From Xylogone sp. PMI_703 (Eukaryota > Ascomycota > Leotiomycetes), in NCBI GenBank assembly GCA_021399445.1, contig JAJTUQ010000004.1, positions 1,984,001 through 2,048,000 of the forward strand: a stretch of 64,000 bases of DNA. The letters run 5' to 3'. The notes under the pieces were generated by a model. That model had not been told where the DNA came from, did no database searches, and worked only from the letters and a program-made list of their open reading frames with translations. The position numbers and the translations under genes are program-made. Below, in pieces: positions 36,790 to 47,883 of the stretch; position 1 is the stretch's first letter, and every line of letters starts with the position of its first letter.

Positions 36790-37036
36790 GTAACAAATTA
36801 GAGCAGGGTTCTAGGCTTCTCACATCCATGATCGATGATATAATCAAGATTTAGACCTATTATTTAGTGAACAATACAGGAAAATAAAACGCGGTAATTG
36901 GCTGGAAGTGTTCTTTGAGAAGATCTGAGTATACCTTCCTTTTTAACCAAATTACTAAAGCCTCCTCTGCTATTGAATCTACATGCACGAGCGGTGTGAG
37001 TACTAGCAACGGCTTTGGACGGGGTTCCGGGAAGCG

Positions 37037-37050
37037 AGCTACCGGTAGCT
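37037..37050. promoter_or_regulatory. palindrome AGCTACCGGTAGCT
   Basis: This is a perfect 14-base palindrome with a CCGG centre, about 250 bases upstream of the phenol-hydroxylase-like gene's start. Zn2Cys6 factors bind paired CGG/CCG triplets, so it is a candidate operator. No binding is shown by sequence alone. Confidence 0.3.
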
Positions 37051-37167
37051 TAGAGATCCAAAATCCCGGAAACTGTGATGGTTAAGGGGGTTTAATGACT
37101 GCTATGGCCATGATGGAAAATGATCATCTTTTGCCCGCAATGCGGGGCGTTATAAACCCCTCTCTGA

Positions 37168-37245
37168 CTTATCCAGCTAACCTATACTAGTATCTGGTCA
37201 CCATAACCTTGCTACACTGGGCTAGTCATAACCCCTAACCTCTGA
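37168..37245. repeat. short dispersed repeat, copy 1
   Basis: It shares GCTAACCTATA, GGTC..CATA and CTACACTGGG in order with 51298-51375, in the same orientation. The differences include several C/T changes. Likely fragments of one non-autonomous element. Confidence 0.5.
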
Positions 37246-37660
37246 GAGCCAGTGTCCCGCGAAGATTTCCCGAGAGTCACTATATGGCTACGCAAGTAGA
37301 GAATATTACCGCATACACCGGATTGAATCATGGCATATAGATATATAAAGTTTAGTATTCCTCGTGGACCTCCTACAGCACTTAAAATACTTTGGATTTT
37401 TGGGGCATACGGATTCGTAACTACATGATCGGTAGAGCAGAAGATTAGAGGCCGGACACCAATAGCTTTTTCAGATTACTTATAGGACTGACTGACCTCA
37501 GCAGCAGGAAAACACGAGGAGATCATACAGAGAGACTGCTGGGGTGAACCTATGCAATGCTTTATGAACAAGAGTCTAAGATTAGAAACCTACTTAGGCC
37601 TAATGAAGAGGCGAAAGGAGCCAGAATGACGATATGCTTGGACATATATTCTCAGAAGAC

Positions 37661-39306
37661 TTAAATGTGAGATACAGGACGTCGTTTTTGGCGCGATGTT
37701 TCCCACCACTGCTGAAATGCATTGTGAACGTGTTCAGTTGCCTTGTAGCCTAGTAGATCCTGCTGGTAATCTTGGTCCGTCCACTTCCATAATGGCAGTG
37801 ATTCATTATCACAGTCCCATGCTTTGAGTGCTGTATCTCGTTCTTGCTGCGCAGGACCATCCGCCATATGGTAGAAATCCCGATTCGCTAGGGCGCCTTG
37901 GACATTTATCGTTGTCCGGTATTTGCGCATTTCTTCGTACAGTTTAAGAACTGATCTAATCTGATCGATCTCGACATGCGGGTTTAAATTCTCACTTCTT
38001 AACTTCTTAACTGTTTCACCAACTAAATAGCCCAAAATAGCACCATCTTCGACTGCCATTGCTGCTCCTTGAGCTTGATACGGCAGTGTGGGATGACACG
38101 CATCACCCAATAAAGCAGTAGAACCCTATGAGCAAAGTCAGACACTCCAGATATTACCTGAAAGTAAAAAACTGTGGGCCACATATATACCTTTGTCCAA
38201 GATTCTAGCTCACTGAAATGACACAATTTCCATTTCAAAACTGATGGTATGCAGGAGATAATTTTTGTGAGGCTGGATAAAGAAAAGTTAGTTCATCGAT
38301 AGTAATAAATGTGAATCATTGGTTTGGAGGATCAGAAACCTACATTTCATCCCATCCCTTGAATGTGTCTCGCATCTCATCAATATCTCCTTTCACCGTT
38401 CTAGCCCCCTTAGGGAGATTATCCGGTCTGAGTAGAACCAAGTTAAACTCTTTACCTCCTCTAACAGGGTAGAACACCGAATGTTTATCTGGGCCCAACC
38501 AACAAGTTATGACCTTTTGGTTACAAAGCTCAGTAATGCGATTATCGTTTAAAGCTAATAGCTGTGAGCGGGTGAATGTCCCTCTGTAGGCGAGATCTCC
38601 CGTTTCAGTCGGGTTGACTGGATTCTTAAGCACAACATTTCTCAGTTCAGACCATAATCCTATATAAATATGTTAGCAAATTTTACTCCAAGTCTTGAAT
38701 ATACTTACCGTCAGCTCCCACAATAACATCTGCATTTATCTTTATCTGTTTCTCGTCTCCAATACTTAGTACACTCTGCTCAACATCTATATCAGTCACA
38801 TGCGACCCAAGACTTATCACCACCCCAAGTTGCCGAGCCTTCTCTACGAGGATTTGGTGGTAGTCAGCGCGGTGTATAACTCTATACAATCTAACATCAG
38901 CATCTATGTTAAACTATGTTTGCGAGAGAAATAGCTTACACCCACGAGCCGCCGACTTTTCTCTCAAATTCTCCAATTGTAGAGCGTGAGGCCAGTAACT
39001 CTCCATTTTCATACCTTCTGAAGTTTATTGCTTTCACCACAATTCCTTTGGTCTCTACCTCTGCTTTTAGACCATATGACTCAAGCACTTTCATCGCATT
39101 AGGGGGGATCTGAATCCCTGCTCCGACCTGTGAAATCTATTTAGCCCATCGATACTCCGATTTATGCTATCTCCTGAACGTACTGGCTCAAACTTGGGAG
39201 CTCTTTCAAGTACTTCGACACCTAATCCTTGTAATCGACAGGCAATAGCACAACTAAGCCCCCCAATTCCAGCGCCCACAATAACTACTTTGAACGGTGT
39301 ATCCAT
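37661..39306 (-). CDS. salicylate-hydroxylase-like FAD monooxygenase
   Basis: The model is complement(join(37661..38125, 38191..38272, 38344..38659, 38709..38890, 38940..39127, 39184..39306)), 451 residues. The N-terminus carries GAGIGGLSCA (11-20) for FAD, then VIVGADGLWSE (about 160) and ALLGDACHPTLPYQAQGAAM (about 300-320), the pattern of salicylate 1-monooxygenase and 6-hydroxynicotinate 3-monooxygenase relatives. These are single-component NADH-dependent enzymes that hydroxylate ortho or ipso, often replacing a carboxyl group, so a hydroxybenzoate becomes a catechol. It is transcribed in the same direction as the other monooxygenase and the dioxygenase. Close relatives also act on other phenolic acids and in secondary metabolism, so the substrate is inferred only from context. 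Confidence 0.88.
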
Positions 39307-40073
39307 GACTGTTCGGATGGTCTTACAGAGGCTCTTCTACAGGAGCAACGAGCTTTTACAAATTGAGGCGGATTTGAACCATTTACAGTTCACAAGCCCT
39401 TAATAATAGGGATGCCCCATATTTTCTAGTCGGGGTCTTGTAGCATATACTCCGTAAATGCCGGTGTCAGCCGACCGGGACTGCCATGAGCAACCCTTCT
39501 CCGGCCAACACGTCATTAACCATTGGCTCTTTATCACGTAAAACAGCGCGGTATATAATGCCGGCTGATACATTGATGAGATGACATATTACGACTAGAA
39601 ATGTAGGTCGGTCAACCGAAGCAAGCCGACGATTATTATAGTTGACTTGATTTGATTAAGACCCAAGAATAGAATCGAATACAATCAATTCCAAGACTGA
39701 ACATCTCACTTTAAAAGAAACTCTTGCTTTTCTTTTAACTCTTGAAATCTATGGTCCTATGCGAGTCATAACATATATTCAAAGGGTGAGGTGAGCTTTT
39801 GCTATTTCTGTGAGATTTGAAAAGCAGGCTGGGACCTCTGAGCAAGGACTACTAAAGCATGAAGAGGTACGATCCATACATATCGACCTCCATTATAGAG
39901 AATTGTCACATTTATTTCTGAATTTGAAGATCATCATATTCACATGGATCAGCTACAATATGCTTTAATGCCCTGTATTTGATGCTGTAGGATTATAAAT
40001 TGATAATCGAGTACACTCGTCTTCTAGTTAGGCTTAGAAACCTGCAAGCATAAATATCTCAGGACTTGTTAAC
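39307..40073. promoter_or_regulatory. promoter rich in CGG/CCG triplets
   Basis: This is the upstream region of the salicylate-hydroxylase-like gene. CGG/CCG triplets are concentrated at about 39431-39620, including the palindrome TCGGT-CA-ACCGA at 39608-39619 (CGG-N4-CCG), a spacing type bound by Zn2Cys6 dimers. Closer to 40073 it is AT-rich 3' flank of the dioxygenase gene. No exon seen. Confidence 0.4.
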
Positions 40074-41256
40074 CTAAGCGCCGGCTGGGACCGCCTTCAA
40101 GATATTGGAAGAGGCTAGCTTTTCCTTTATCCCTTCCGCTGATTGAAAATAAAGTGGGAATTCGGGGCCCCAAACATAGAGTGTATCAGGGCCTGCTGGA
40201 TTTCGAGTATGCGGAGTATCTTCGTTAACTAAATCCCCATCTGAATAGTGCTCGATTACATTTCCAGAGGCATCAAACCTAGATATGGTAAGTCCATAGC
40301 GATTCCCGGCTACACGGTCGGAGGCCGGCCACGTGGTGCAACCACACTTACCAGTAATCAAATATCTGACTGCCTAGAATATGTCTCCCAATGCCCCAGC
40401 AGTTGGTCCAACCCTTCCTGGCAAGCCAATTATGACCAATAGTTTGTGTATCAATATCGTTGACTTCAAAGCTAGAATGGTGAACAAAGGGAGCGTCTTC
40501 TTCAGGGCCACCAGCAACGAAAAGGCTCTATAGAAGACAATCTATTAGTGATCCTCTCGAATACAAATCTTTAATTAAAAGTGAGCTCACATGATGGTCG
40601 GTATAAGTCTTTCCTAGATCAATATGGTTGAAAACCCCCTCGTCCTCTCCAGTCACTGGATTATACATCGTATCGCTTCGTTGTATATTTATGAGGTTGG
40701 TGTACCAGTCCAGGGTCGCCTTGACCCGACTGCGAGGAACTATAAAGCCATAATGGCCCAACTTGTGGACTGGACAAGGGCCTTTCTGGAATCGTCGAGT
40801 ATTTCCCCGGCGTTGTTTCGAATCGGGTCCATTCCAATGATGACCGCTTGATGCTTCCTCAAGCGTTGCAGATTCAGTATCCGCATCTCTCAATGTTTGC
40901 CCAAAAACGAAGCCGATGATGAAACTGTTTGGATCTTCAATCGTAACTACTTTTCCACCTCCTGGAGCGGTGCTCTGCTCGATTTTTGATGCTTTTGGGT
41001 GAGCTGCTGCTTTCTGAAGATCCGCTTCGGTATCTACAACCCAGTATCCCCCTTTGAAGTGCTTCTTGTTGTCTGGTGACTGCTCAGCAACATACAAGAA
41101 AGGTTGTACGCCATATCCACGTAAATATACACGACCATCGACTCTTTTTTCCTCGATCATACCAAAATCAGACAAAAATGAAAGAGCTTTATCCAGATCT
41201 GGGTGCTGGTAGTGGACATGTGCAAGTCTTAGTACACGAATTTTTCCGTCCGCCAT
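40074..41256 (-). CDS. extradiol ring-cleaving dioxygenase (VOC)
   Basis: The model is complement(join(40074..40278, 40352..40527, 40591..41256)), 348 residues from the ATG at 41256; an in-frame codon 54 bases upstream at 41310 is a less likely start. It has two vicinal-oxygen-chelate modules: an N-terminal one starting LRLAHVHYQHPDLDKAL and a catalytic C-terminal one. The Fe(II) facial triad of type I extradiol dioxygenases is visible as His168 (KLGHYGF), His238 or 239 (FVHHSSFEV) and Glu290 (VIEHYSDGD), with GIGRHILGSQIFDYW in between. The expected reaction is O2-dependent cleavage of a catechol beside its two hydroxyls. It starts 342 bases from the divergent FAH-family gene and lies beside two ring hydroxylases, a strong functional context. 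A glyoxalase-like protein without this activity is the alternative. Confidence 0.87.
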
Positions 41257-41598
41257 TTTGATGCCGATGGGTGTTAACAATGGATGGTTTTCGTGGATGC
41301 AATCGTACAATTGTAAGTTTCCGCAGTTGTAAATTCACCCAGTTGTAAGTTCGCCTTGATAACTAGATCCAAAAGCCATAACTTCCGACCTACGGACGGA
41401 TTAGCGGTGGAATTCACAAAAGTCAGCACTATCAAAGAGTATCGTCATCGTGGAGGCGGCGGCAAAGCGCGGTATCCGCGACAGAAACCGAGTACCGCGA
41501 AGAGTAAGCAGAGCTATTGATGCCTTCAGGCAAACTTGCGGTGATAGAATAGTAGTTGATTCCACTCCATTGTGGAAGTGCATGCTGGCTCTCCAAAG
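41257..41598. promoter_or_regulatory. bidirectional promoter with CGG-N3-CCG palindrome
   Basis: This 342-base spacer lies between the divergent dioxygenase and FAH-family genes. At 41468-41480 it holds CGCGG-TAT-CCGCG, an inverted CGG repeat with three-base spacing, the classic layout for a Zn2Cys6 dimer. Three such regulators are encoded within 15 kb. Co-regulation of the two genes is inference. Confidence 0.45.
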
Positions 41599-42568
41599 AT
41601 GTCTTTTCAGAAGCTTGTTCGTTTCGAGTCAAACGGTTTGGCCTACTATGGCGACCTTATCTCTGTCGAGGCCAACGGGTACAAAGTCAGAAGACTAAAT
41701 GGAAACCTTGAAAACTTTCAAGCTACTTCAGATGACACTATTATTGTGCCCAAGGTAATATGATCAATCCGCTGTTTAGTTAGTGCTGAACACTGAAACG
41801 CTCTCTAGCTTCTCTGTCCGCTTGAACAGACTCCGATCATAATTTGCATAGGACTTAACTACAAAAAGCATGCAGAAGAAGCTTCGGTAGGATTCCTACT
41901 CTCTGTGGAAATTCCAACCATGTACAGTTATGCATAGTTAGTGAGGCTAACATTTTGGCCTTGCATAGCTTAAAATCCCACCATATCCAGTTGTCTTCAC
42001 GAAACCCGCAGATGCGCTAGCAGGCTCCAATGAAACTATCCCAGTTTTCCCAGGTGCTCAATCAATGCTAGATTACGAAGGAGAATTGACTTTCATCATT
42101 AAAAAGGATTGTAAAAACTTGCCACTGGACTTCAAGCTGTCAGAATACATTCTAGGTTACACAGCTGGCAATGATCTCTCGGCACGAAATTTCCAATTAC
42201 CGGAGGCTAGTGGTGGACAGTTCTGCTATGCAAAGTCATTTGATGGCTTCGCACCAATCGGGCCGTGGATAGTAAGCTCAGAAGTAATCCCGGATCCACA
42301 GCAGCTGGACTACGTGACCCGAGTAAATGGTGTGGTGAAGCAGAGTACAAGTACAAGTGATATGATCTGGACTGTCCAGCAGATTCTACATCATATTACG
42401 CAAGGTACAACTGTTCGAGCAGGAACTGTAGTGATGACAGGCACACCGAGCGGAGTTGGCTTTTTCAGAAAAGAGTTCTTGAAGGATGGCGATAAAGTCG
42501 AGGTTGAAATTGAAGCTTTTGTGAAGTTAGAAAACACGCTGAAGTTTGAGAGGGCTACTCGGGCTTAG
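41599..42568 (+). CDS. FAH-family hydrolase (acylpyruvase-like)
   Basis: Three exons give 277 residues: join(41599..41754, 41809..41886, 41969..42568). It has the fumarylacetoacetate-hydrolase core: IIICIGLNYKKHAEEA, then DYEGELTFII (Glu115 and Glu117 as metal ligands), GYTAGNDLSARNFQ with the metal-binding Asp, KSFDGFAPIGPWI and TGTPSGVGFF. The length and the missing N-terminal SH3-like domain match the short FAHD1/FAHD2 type (acylpyruvases, oxaloacetate decarboxylases, 2-hydroxydienoate hydratases) rather than full fumarylacetoacetase. These split a C-C bond in 2,4-dioxo acids to give pyruvate plus an acid. Divergence from the ring-cleaving dioxygenase suggests that it acts on the cleavage product. 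Confidence 0.88.
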
Positions 42569-42986
42569 ACCTAAATACAGTAAAAGTAGACCGTTTTCCA
42601 GGACATTTAAGTTGACAGTCACGCTAGTACTTAACAATGTTCACATCGGAATCCAAGGGTATTTCCCATAAACGTTAGAAGCAAGCTCATAACTAAGACA
42701 ATACCAAGATCCCGTATTACTACCTGAAGCATAAATTAGTGTGCATGGCATTTCCCCGTAACCCCAGAGAATAGCCCATAGCCATAACCCCGTACCAATG
42801 CCGGTCCCGCAAGCTTTCTAGGGTGGCTTTAAAAGCACCTACCCGAGGTTAGCTCCTTATCCGAGAGCTCTTCGAGCATATAATTTGCACTTCTTTCTCT
42901 TTTTAATATTTCCATGAGCTATTATTCTTAGCATCAGAGATAAAGAAGTGACCTGAAAGCGTATAATACTCATTTGAAGCTTTAAG
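42569..42986. other. intergenic spacer
   Basis: It holds the promoter of the acetoacetyl-CoA synthetase gene. It contains several GTAACCCC/ATAACCCC-like pieces near 42757-42793 that resemble parts of the short repeat at 37168, and a CCGGTCCCG patch at about 42801. No exon seen. Confidence 0.4.
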
Positions 42987-45586
42987 ATGGCAACCGAATT
43001 GTGGAAGCATCCAAATCCTACGGCTACAAACATAAATGCCTTCCGACAGTACCTAAACCGCAAGCACTCAACAAACCTTGCTACTTACAATGAAATGCAC
43101 AAATGGTCAGTGACCGAGACCGAAGCATTTGCAGCTGCAGTTTGGGAGTTTTGCGGTATCAAGTATCATGTTTCACCAAAAGCGGTAGCAAATGGGCTGG
43201 AGCGCGTGTATCCTCCACCAGAGTGGTTTCCAGGAGCCACGATGAACTATACGGAGAACATGCTCTGTACGGGACTCTCTTTGAGACCAGATGGAACTGC
43301 AGTCACAGCATTGAGTGAAGATGGCAAAGTGACCAATTGGACATTCAAGCAACTGGAACAAAGTGCCGCAATCTGGGCGAATGCGCTGAGAAGTATGAAT
43401 GTGGGCGTTGGCGACCGTGTTGCATGTTAGTACAACCCTTATTCCCACACTCTACACAGTTGAATCCTAGCATTTTATGTTGCTATCTTGCTGAAAATCT
43501 CTAGGTGTCCTCACAAACTCTATTGAATGTCTCATTCTCTTGCTCGCTGCAGGTTCGGTCGGAGCGATCTTTTCTTCAACCTCTCCAGATATGGGTGCTC
43601 AAGGAATTGCTGAGAGATTCAAGCAGCTGCGCCCGAAAGTATTCTTCTGTGAGACCGAAGTTACATACAATGGAAAGAAGGTTAACTTACAGAAACGACT
43701 TCAAGAGGCGAATGAAATACTAGAAGAAACCGTGCCAGAGCTGCAGCAAACGGTGGTAATTAAAGGAGAGTTGATTTCAGGAAGGAATATGTAAGTGGCA
43801 TTTAAATTTGAATGCATATATTTGTATCTACTATCTATGCAACATTGCTTTGGTGAAACATTACTAAAATCCGATTTGCATAGAAAACGTATAGATGATA
43901 TCCTATCGTCCCATGACACTATAGTCCGCTATGAGCAACTACCTTTCGACCACCCCATTTACATTCTATACTCGTACGTACATCCATCAGATATTAAATG
44001 GTGTACTGAGGATAATACTAACGTATCTCATAAGATCTGGCACAACGGGCCCCCCAAAGTGTACGTTGTCAATTGCTACTGACTAGAACCTAGCATCACT
44101 TTTCTCGATTAATAAGAATGTGTTGAGCGTTGACATATAATTTCTAGGTATCTGCCATGCGGCAGGACGTGCTCTTCTCCAACAGAAGAAGGAACTCATG
44201 CTTCATAGTGATCTCGGGCCTAATTCAACCTATTACCAGTATACAACGGTGAGGCTATATCCATACACCTATAACCAAGCATATACCTACATAGATAACC
44301 CAAAGTACTAACGTACTCTTGCTGATGAAATAACTAGACCGGTTGGATGATGTGGAACTACTTGGTCTCAGGACTAAGTCTCGGCTCCCGCATTGTTCTC
44401 TATGATGGTAGCCCACTATATCCCAATCCTCAGTCTCAGCTGGATATCATAAAGAAACAAAAGTAATTTTTAGTTCTTTGATATCTCCGGTGCTCTTATA
44501 TTTAGGCACTCAATAACTCATTCTGCATAGTGTCACAATGTGGGGAACTAGTCCCAAATTCCTTTCTGCGTTAAGGCAATTCGGTCTCCCGCAGGATATG
44601 GGGGTCGATGGACTTCAATACGTCATGTCAGCTGGTGCGCCCTTGACGCCAGAGTTATACCACTGGTTCTATGCGCATTTCCCAAAACGAATTGCGCTAC
44701 TTAGTGGTTCAGGAGGAACAGACTTGGTTGGCGGAAGTACGTCTTAAAAATGAAAAAATTGATATATTAGATGGCAGTGAGCTGACAGTTGTGCAGTTGT
44801 TATGGGAAACCCATTAGTAAGTGTTTATAGCGGAGAGATTGCTGGTCCAGCACTCGGAATGAAGGTCGAGATCTGGGATGAAAGCGGCGTCAATATTGAA
44901 GATAGTGGTGAGAAGGGCGACTTGGTAATCACTAAACCATTTTTCAGCATGCCTATCGGATTCTGGGGGCCTGATGGCCAGGAAAAATATCGACTAGCAT
45001 ATTTTGATAAGTTTCCGGGTGTATGGTATCATGGGGATTTCATAAAAAAAAATCCCGTCACTGGTGGGTATGAGATACTTGGGCGGAGTGATGGAGTGTT
45101 AAATCCTGGTGGTACGTGTCTGAAGTATTACATAGTTGAATTTCTTCTTCCCATGATTGCTTTATACTAATGAATATTCTAATTCTAGGTATCCGTTTTG
45201 GAACAGCGGAGCTTTATGGCGTACTTGATCATATCACGGACATTGAGGACTGCATCGCCGTAGGCCAAAAGATACCTAATATCCAAGATGAAAATGTTTT
45301 ACTCTTTGTAAAACTCAAAGACAACGGACGCCTCAGTACTCAGTTACATGATGCTATAAAAGCCAAGATCCAAAACGCCCTGAGTCCACGTCATGTTCCC
45401 AAGCATGTTTACCAAGTTCCCGATATACCCTACACTGTTAACGGCAAGAAGATGGAGAACCTGGTTCGTGATATCGTTTCGGGAAAACCGTCAAAGGCTT
45501 CCGGGACGGCAGCGAATCCAGAGTGTCTCGAGTTCTATTATAGATTTGCGATTCCTAAATCGAACCAAGCCGGATCCAAGCTCTGA
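42987..45586 (+). CDS. acetoacetyl-CoA synthetase
   Basis: Nine exons give 661 residues: join(42987..43425, 43505..43790, 43884..43973, 44035..44060, 44148..44248, 44338..44462, 44531..44736, 44797..45111, 45189..45586). It is an ANL-superfamily adenylating enzyme: the P-loop SSGTTGPPK (about 272-280) is assembled from exons 3 and 4, followed by ICHAAGRALL, TGWMMWNYLVSGL, GGTDLVGG, WYHGDF, GRSDGVLNPGG and the C-terminal PYTVNGKKME with the catalytic Lys. The N-terminal LWKHPNP and NYTENML and the total length are typical of acetoacetate-CoA ligase rather than acetyl-CoA synthetase. It makes acetoacetyl-CoA from acetoacetate, CoA and ATP in the cytosol. Next to an FAH-family hydrolase it probably salvages acetoacetate released by ring degradation. 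Confidence 0.92.
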
Positions 45587-45637
45587 TACAATGCTTTTAA
45601 TATAATACAAATAGATATACGATAGATCAGGTTCAAA

Positions 45638-47883
45638 CTATATAGACCAATCTTCGAAATGATAGATCTGGGGGAATGTGACGTTGTAATTCTGCTCGAG
45701 TTGATTCGGATGTGCTATCTGGAGCTTCAGTGATACCTGATCTACCGGCTGGCCTAATAAAATCCTGTTTTCTTGATCGTTAATTGGCAATGTATGCGTA
45801 TTATCCACAAAAACCTGATCAATTGATTCGTGAGACTCGTACTCATGCGAAATGGGGAGCTCTTGGGTTTGCTGTGTGTTATTTCGACACTCTTGGTCAC
45901 TCTCAATAACTGCGGTGGACATTCTGTTCGGGCTCCCAATTTTTGATGGTAAAAGGGCAGGAAATTGTTTGCAAGCTTCATACTCATTAGGACTTAATTC
46001 CCCTGGTTGGCGAAGAAGCTTTGCCAGACCTATGATATACGAATTAGTTTCCTTCTAAGCTATATCAAGTCGGCATACTTACGAAGCACAGTTTTGGCAA
46101 TTTTCCATTTAGTACCCAAATGTGATAATACCATGTCTGCGAGATTTTGTGTGGAGGCCGTCAGTTCTTCAGAGGCCGCATGACTAGCGACGACAGAGTT
46201 CGGTAAGACCATGCATGCAAAAAATGGATGTGCAAGTGAGACATATCCAGCTGGCCATCGAGAGACAATTCGAGAGAATTCGAACATGAAGAAGCGCATT
46301 ACTCCAGATGTATCAGCCATGTCCGCACTTGGCGGAATGATTGTCCTAGCCATAGCTGATGCGGACATTAACATCAGACGAGCTCCTAGAATCCAATTAA
46401 TCTTAGAGAATGGAGCTTCTTGAAAAGCAGGACTGTCGATTTCGATATTGAATATAGGCGGTAGTGCTAGTCTTAAGCAGCTTATCTCATTCTCTACTGA
46501 CACCTTCTCATCTAAAGTGATTCCGCCTTTCCCCAGCATTAAGTCTTGTATAGCAGACATCATATGGTTCGTAATCAGAAACCAGGCTCTCTCACACTGA
46601 TTTTCACATCCTTGTAAGGATGCCCAGCATTGTCCTGGACGAGCCAAAAGTTTGCCTGAGCTTTTTTCTTCTCCAGCGAACCAAGCATCATCAGACACAG
46701 GGAGCTTGACTGCCATCCTCCTCCGGTCAATAGAGAACGGCTGTTTGCGGATTGCCGAGCAAAAGGTATCTAGCTCCCAGACTAGCCACCATGCACGTCG
46801 CATTTCCTCTTGTCTGATCCAATCTGAAGGTTGCTGCTGCTCGCTATTTTCATCATCCATATCTGATAGTCCTAGTTCGTATGCGAGTCTAACACAGACG
46901 CCAATTAATATCCATCCCTGCGAGCATGGTGCTGATGTATACATGTAACAAGACATTAGGATACAACCTTGCAGATATGTCATGTTGGCGTCCGTTAACT
47001 CCCTTGCTCGGTTATAATGGTGTTGGGCCTTGATGAAAAACCGTGCACCTCTTTCTAAGGGATCGACATCTGCGAATTCTGGAGAGGACGAGAAGCGGGC
47101 AGATAGTGAAAACAAGCCATACATGACAATCATTTCATCATCCCGCAAATTCCGCAATGGACTAGACGAGTGATCCAACCGCTCTGCTAAAAAGTTCTGA
47201 AAGCTGGGCTTATGGAGAAGCGGCAGCCAGGGTTGGACCTTGTCAAAATATAACTCAACGAGATGACACACTAACGAGTACGTGAGTTCGAAGGTATTAT
47301 AGTCTGATGAATGGTGCTGCCCCTCAATATTTGGAGTATCCCCATTGCCAACTTGAACGGGCACAGTGCTAACCTCGTCCCAGTCTATATTAGCCATCGT
47401 CGAATTCAGTTGTCTCAAGGAATGAATCTCGTCCTCAAGAATTAGATCGTTAGACTCGTTTGGTGAGCTCTCTGGGATATCATAGTCTTCTCTGTGGGTC
47501 TGGGGAGCCTCAACCGTAATTGTATCTGCGGGTACACCGGAGGTTGAGTTATGAGGCCGTGTGAGTGCTCCTGGATTAGATTCCAGAAGTTGAAGGAGGC
47601 GGTCTATGTTTGATCTCAATTTCTGAGCCTTGGACCCGACGCGAACCTGGGAAATAGTGGGCTGCTTGCGTCTCAGGGGGTAGGTACAGCTAATGCCGGT
47701 TCGGTGACAGAGCCCGCAGATGGGTCTTCTTCTATCGCACTTTGTCTTTTTCCGATTGCATTCGTTACATGCTCTATTGGATGGCAAGGATGGTTCGACT
47801 GTATTATTGTCCGTATTCGATTGCTCTTGGTCATCTGAGATCGTCGCCGGCAGCGTCTGCAGAACAGTTTGCGTCTCCGCCAT
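45638..47883 (-). CDS. Zn2Cys6 transcription factor
   Basis: Two exons give 730 residues: complement(join(45638..46029, 46083..47883)). The zinc cluster is at the N-terminus, Cys39, 42, 49, 56, 59 and 66, with spacing CX2CX6CX6CX2CX6C. A short basic linker and a leucine-rich dimerisation segment follow (IDRLLQLLESN, about 90-100). The middle region (about 200-500) has the fungal-specific transcription factor fold, with YFDKVQPWLPLLHKPSF and the RRAWWLVWELD segment. It is convergent with the acetoacetyl-CoA synthetase gene, with only 51 bases between stop codons, and is the most likely pathway regulator by position. It should bind paired CGG triplets in the nucleus; targets are inferred. Confidence 0.9.

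Larger units (their letters stand above)
36790..37660. other. intergenic with palindrome and short repeat
   Basis: This is the promoter side of the phenol-hydroxylase-like gene. It contains a 14-base perfect palindrome at 37037-37050 and a short repeat at about 37168-37245 that recurs at 51298-51375. No exon seen. Confidence 0.5.

Noticed and set aside
34661..41256. Reading the three minus-strand enzyme genes as one operon-like transcript
   Set aside because: Gaps of about 0.8 kb with their own promoter-like sequence and normal fungal monocistronic genes make this unlikely.
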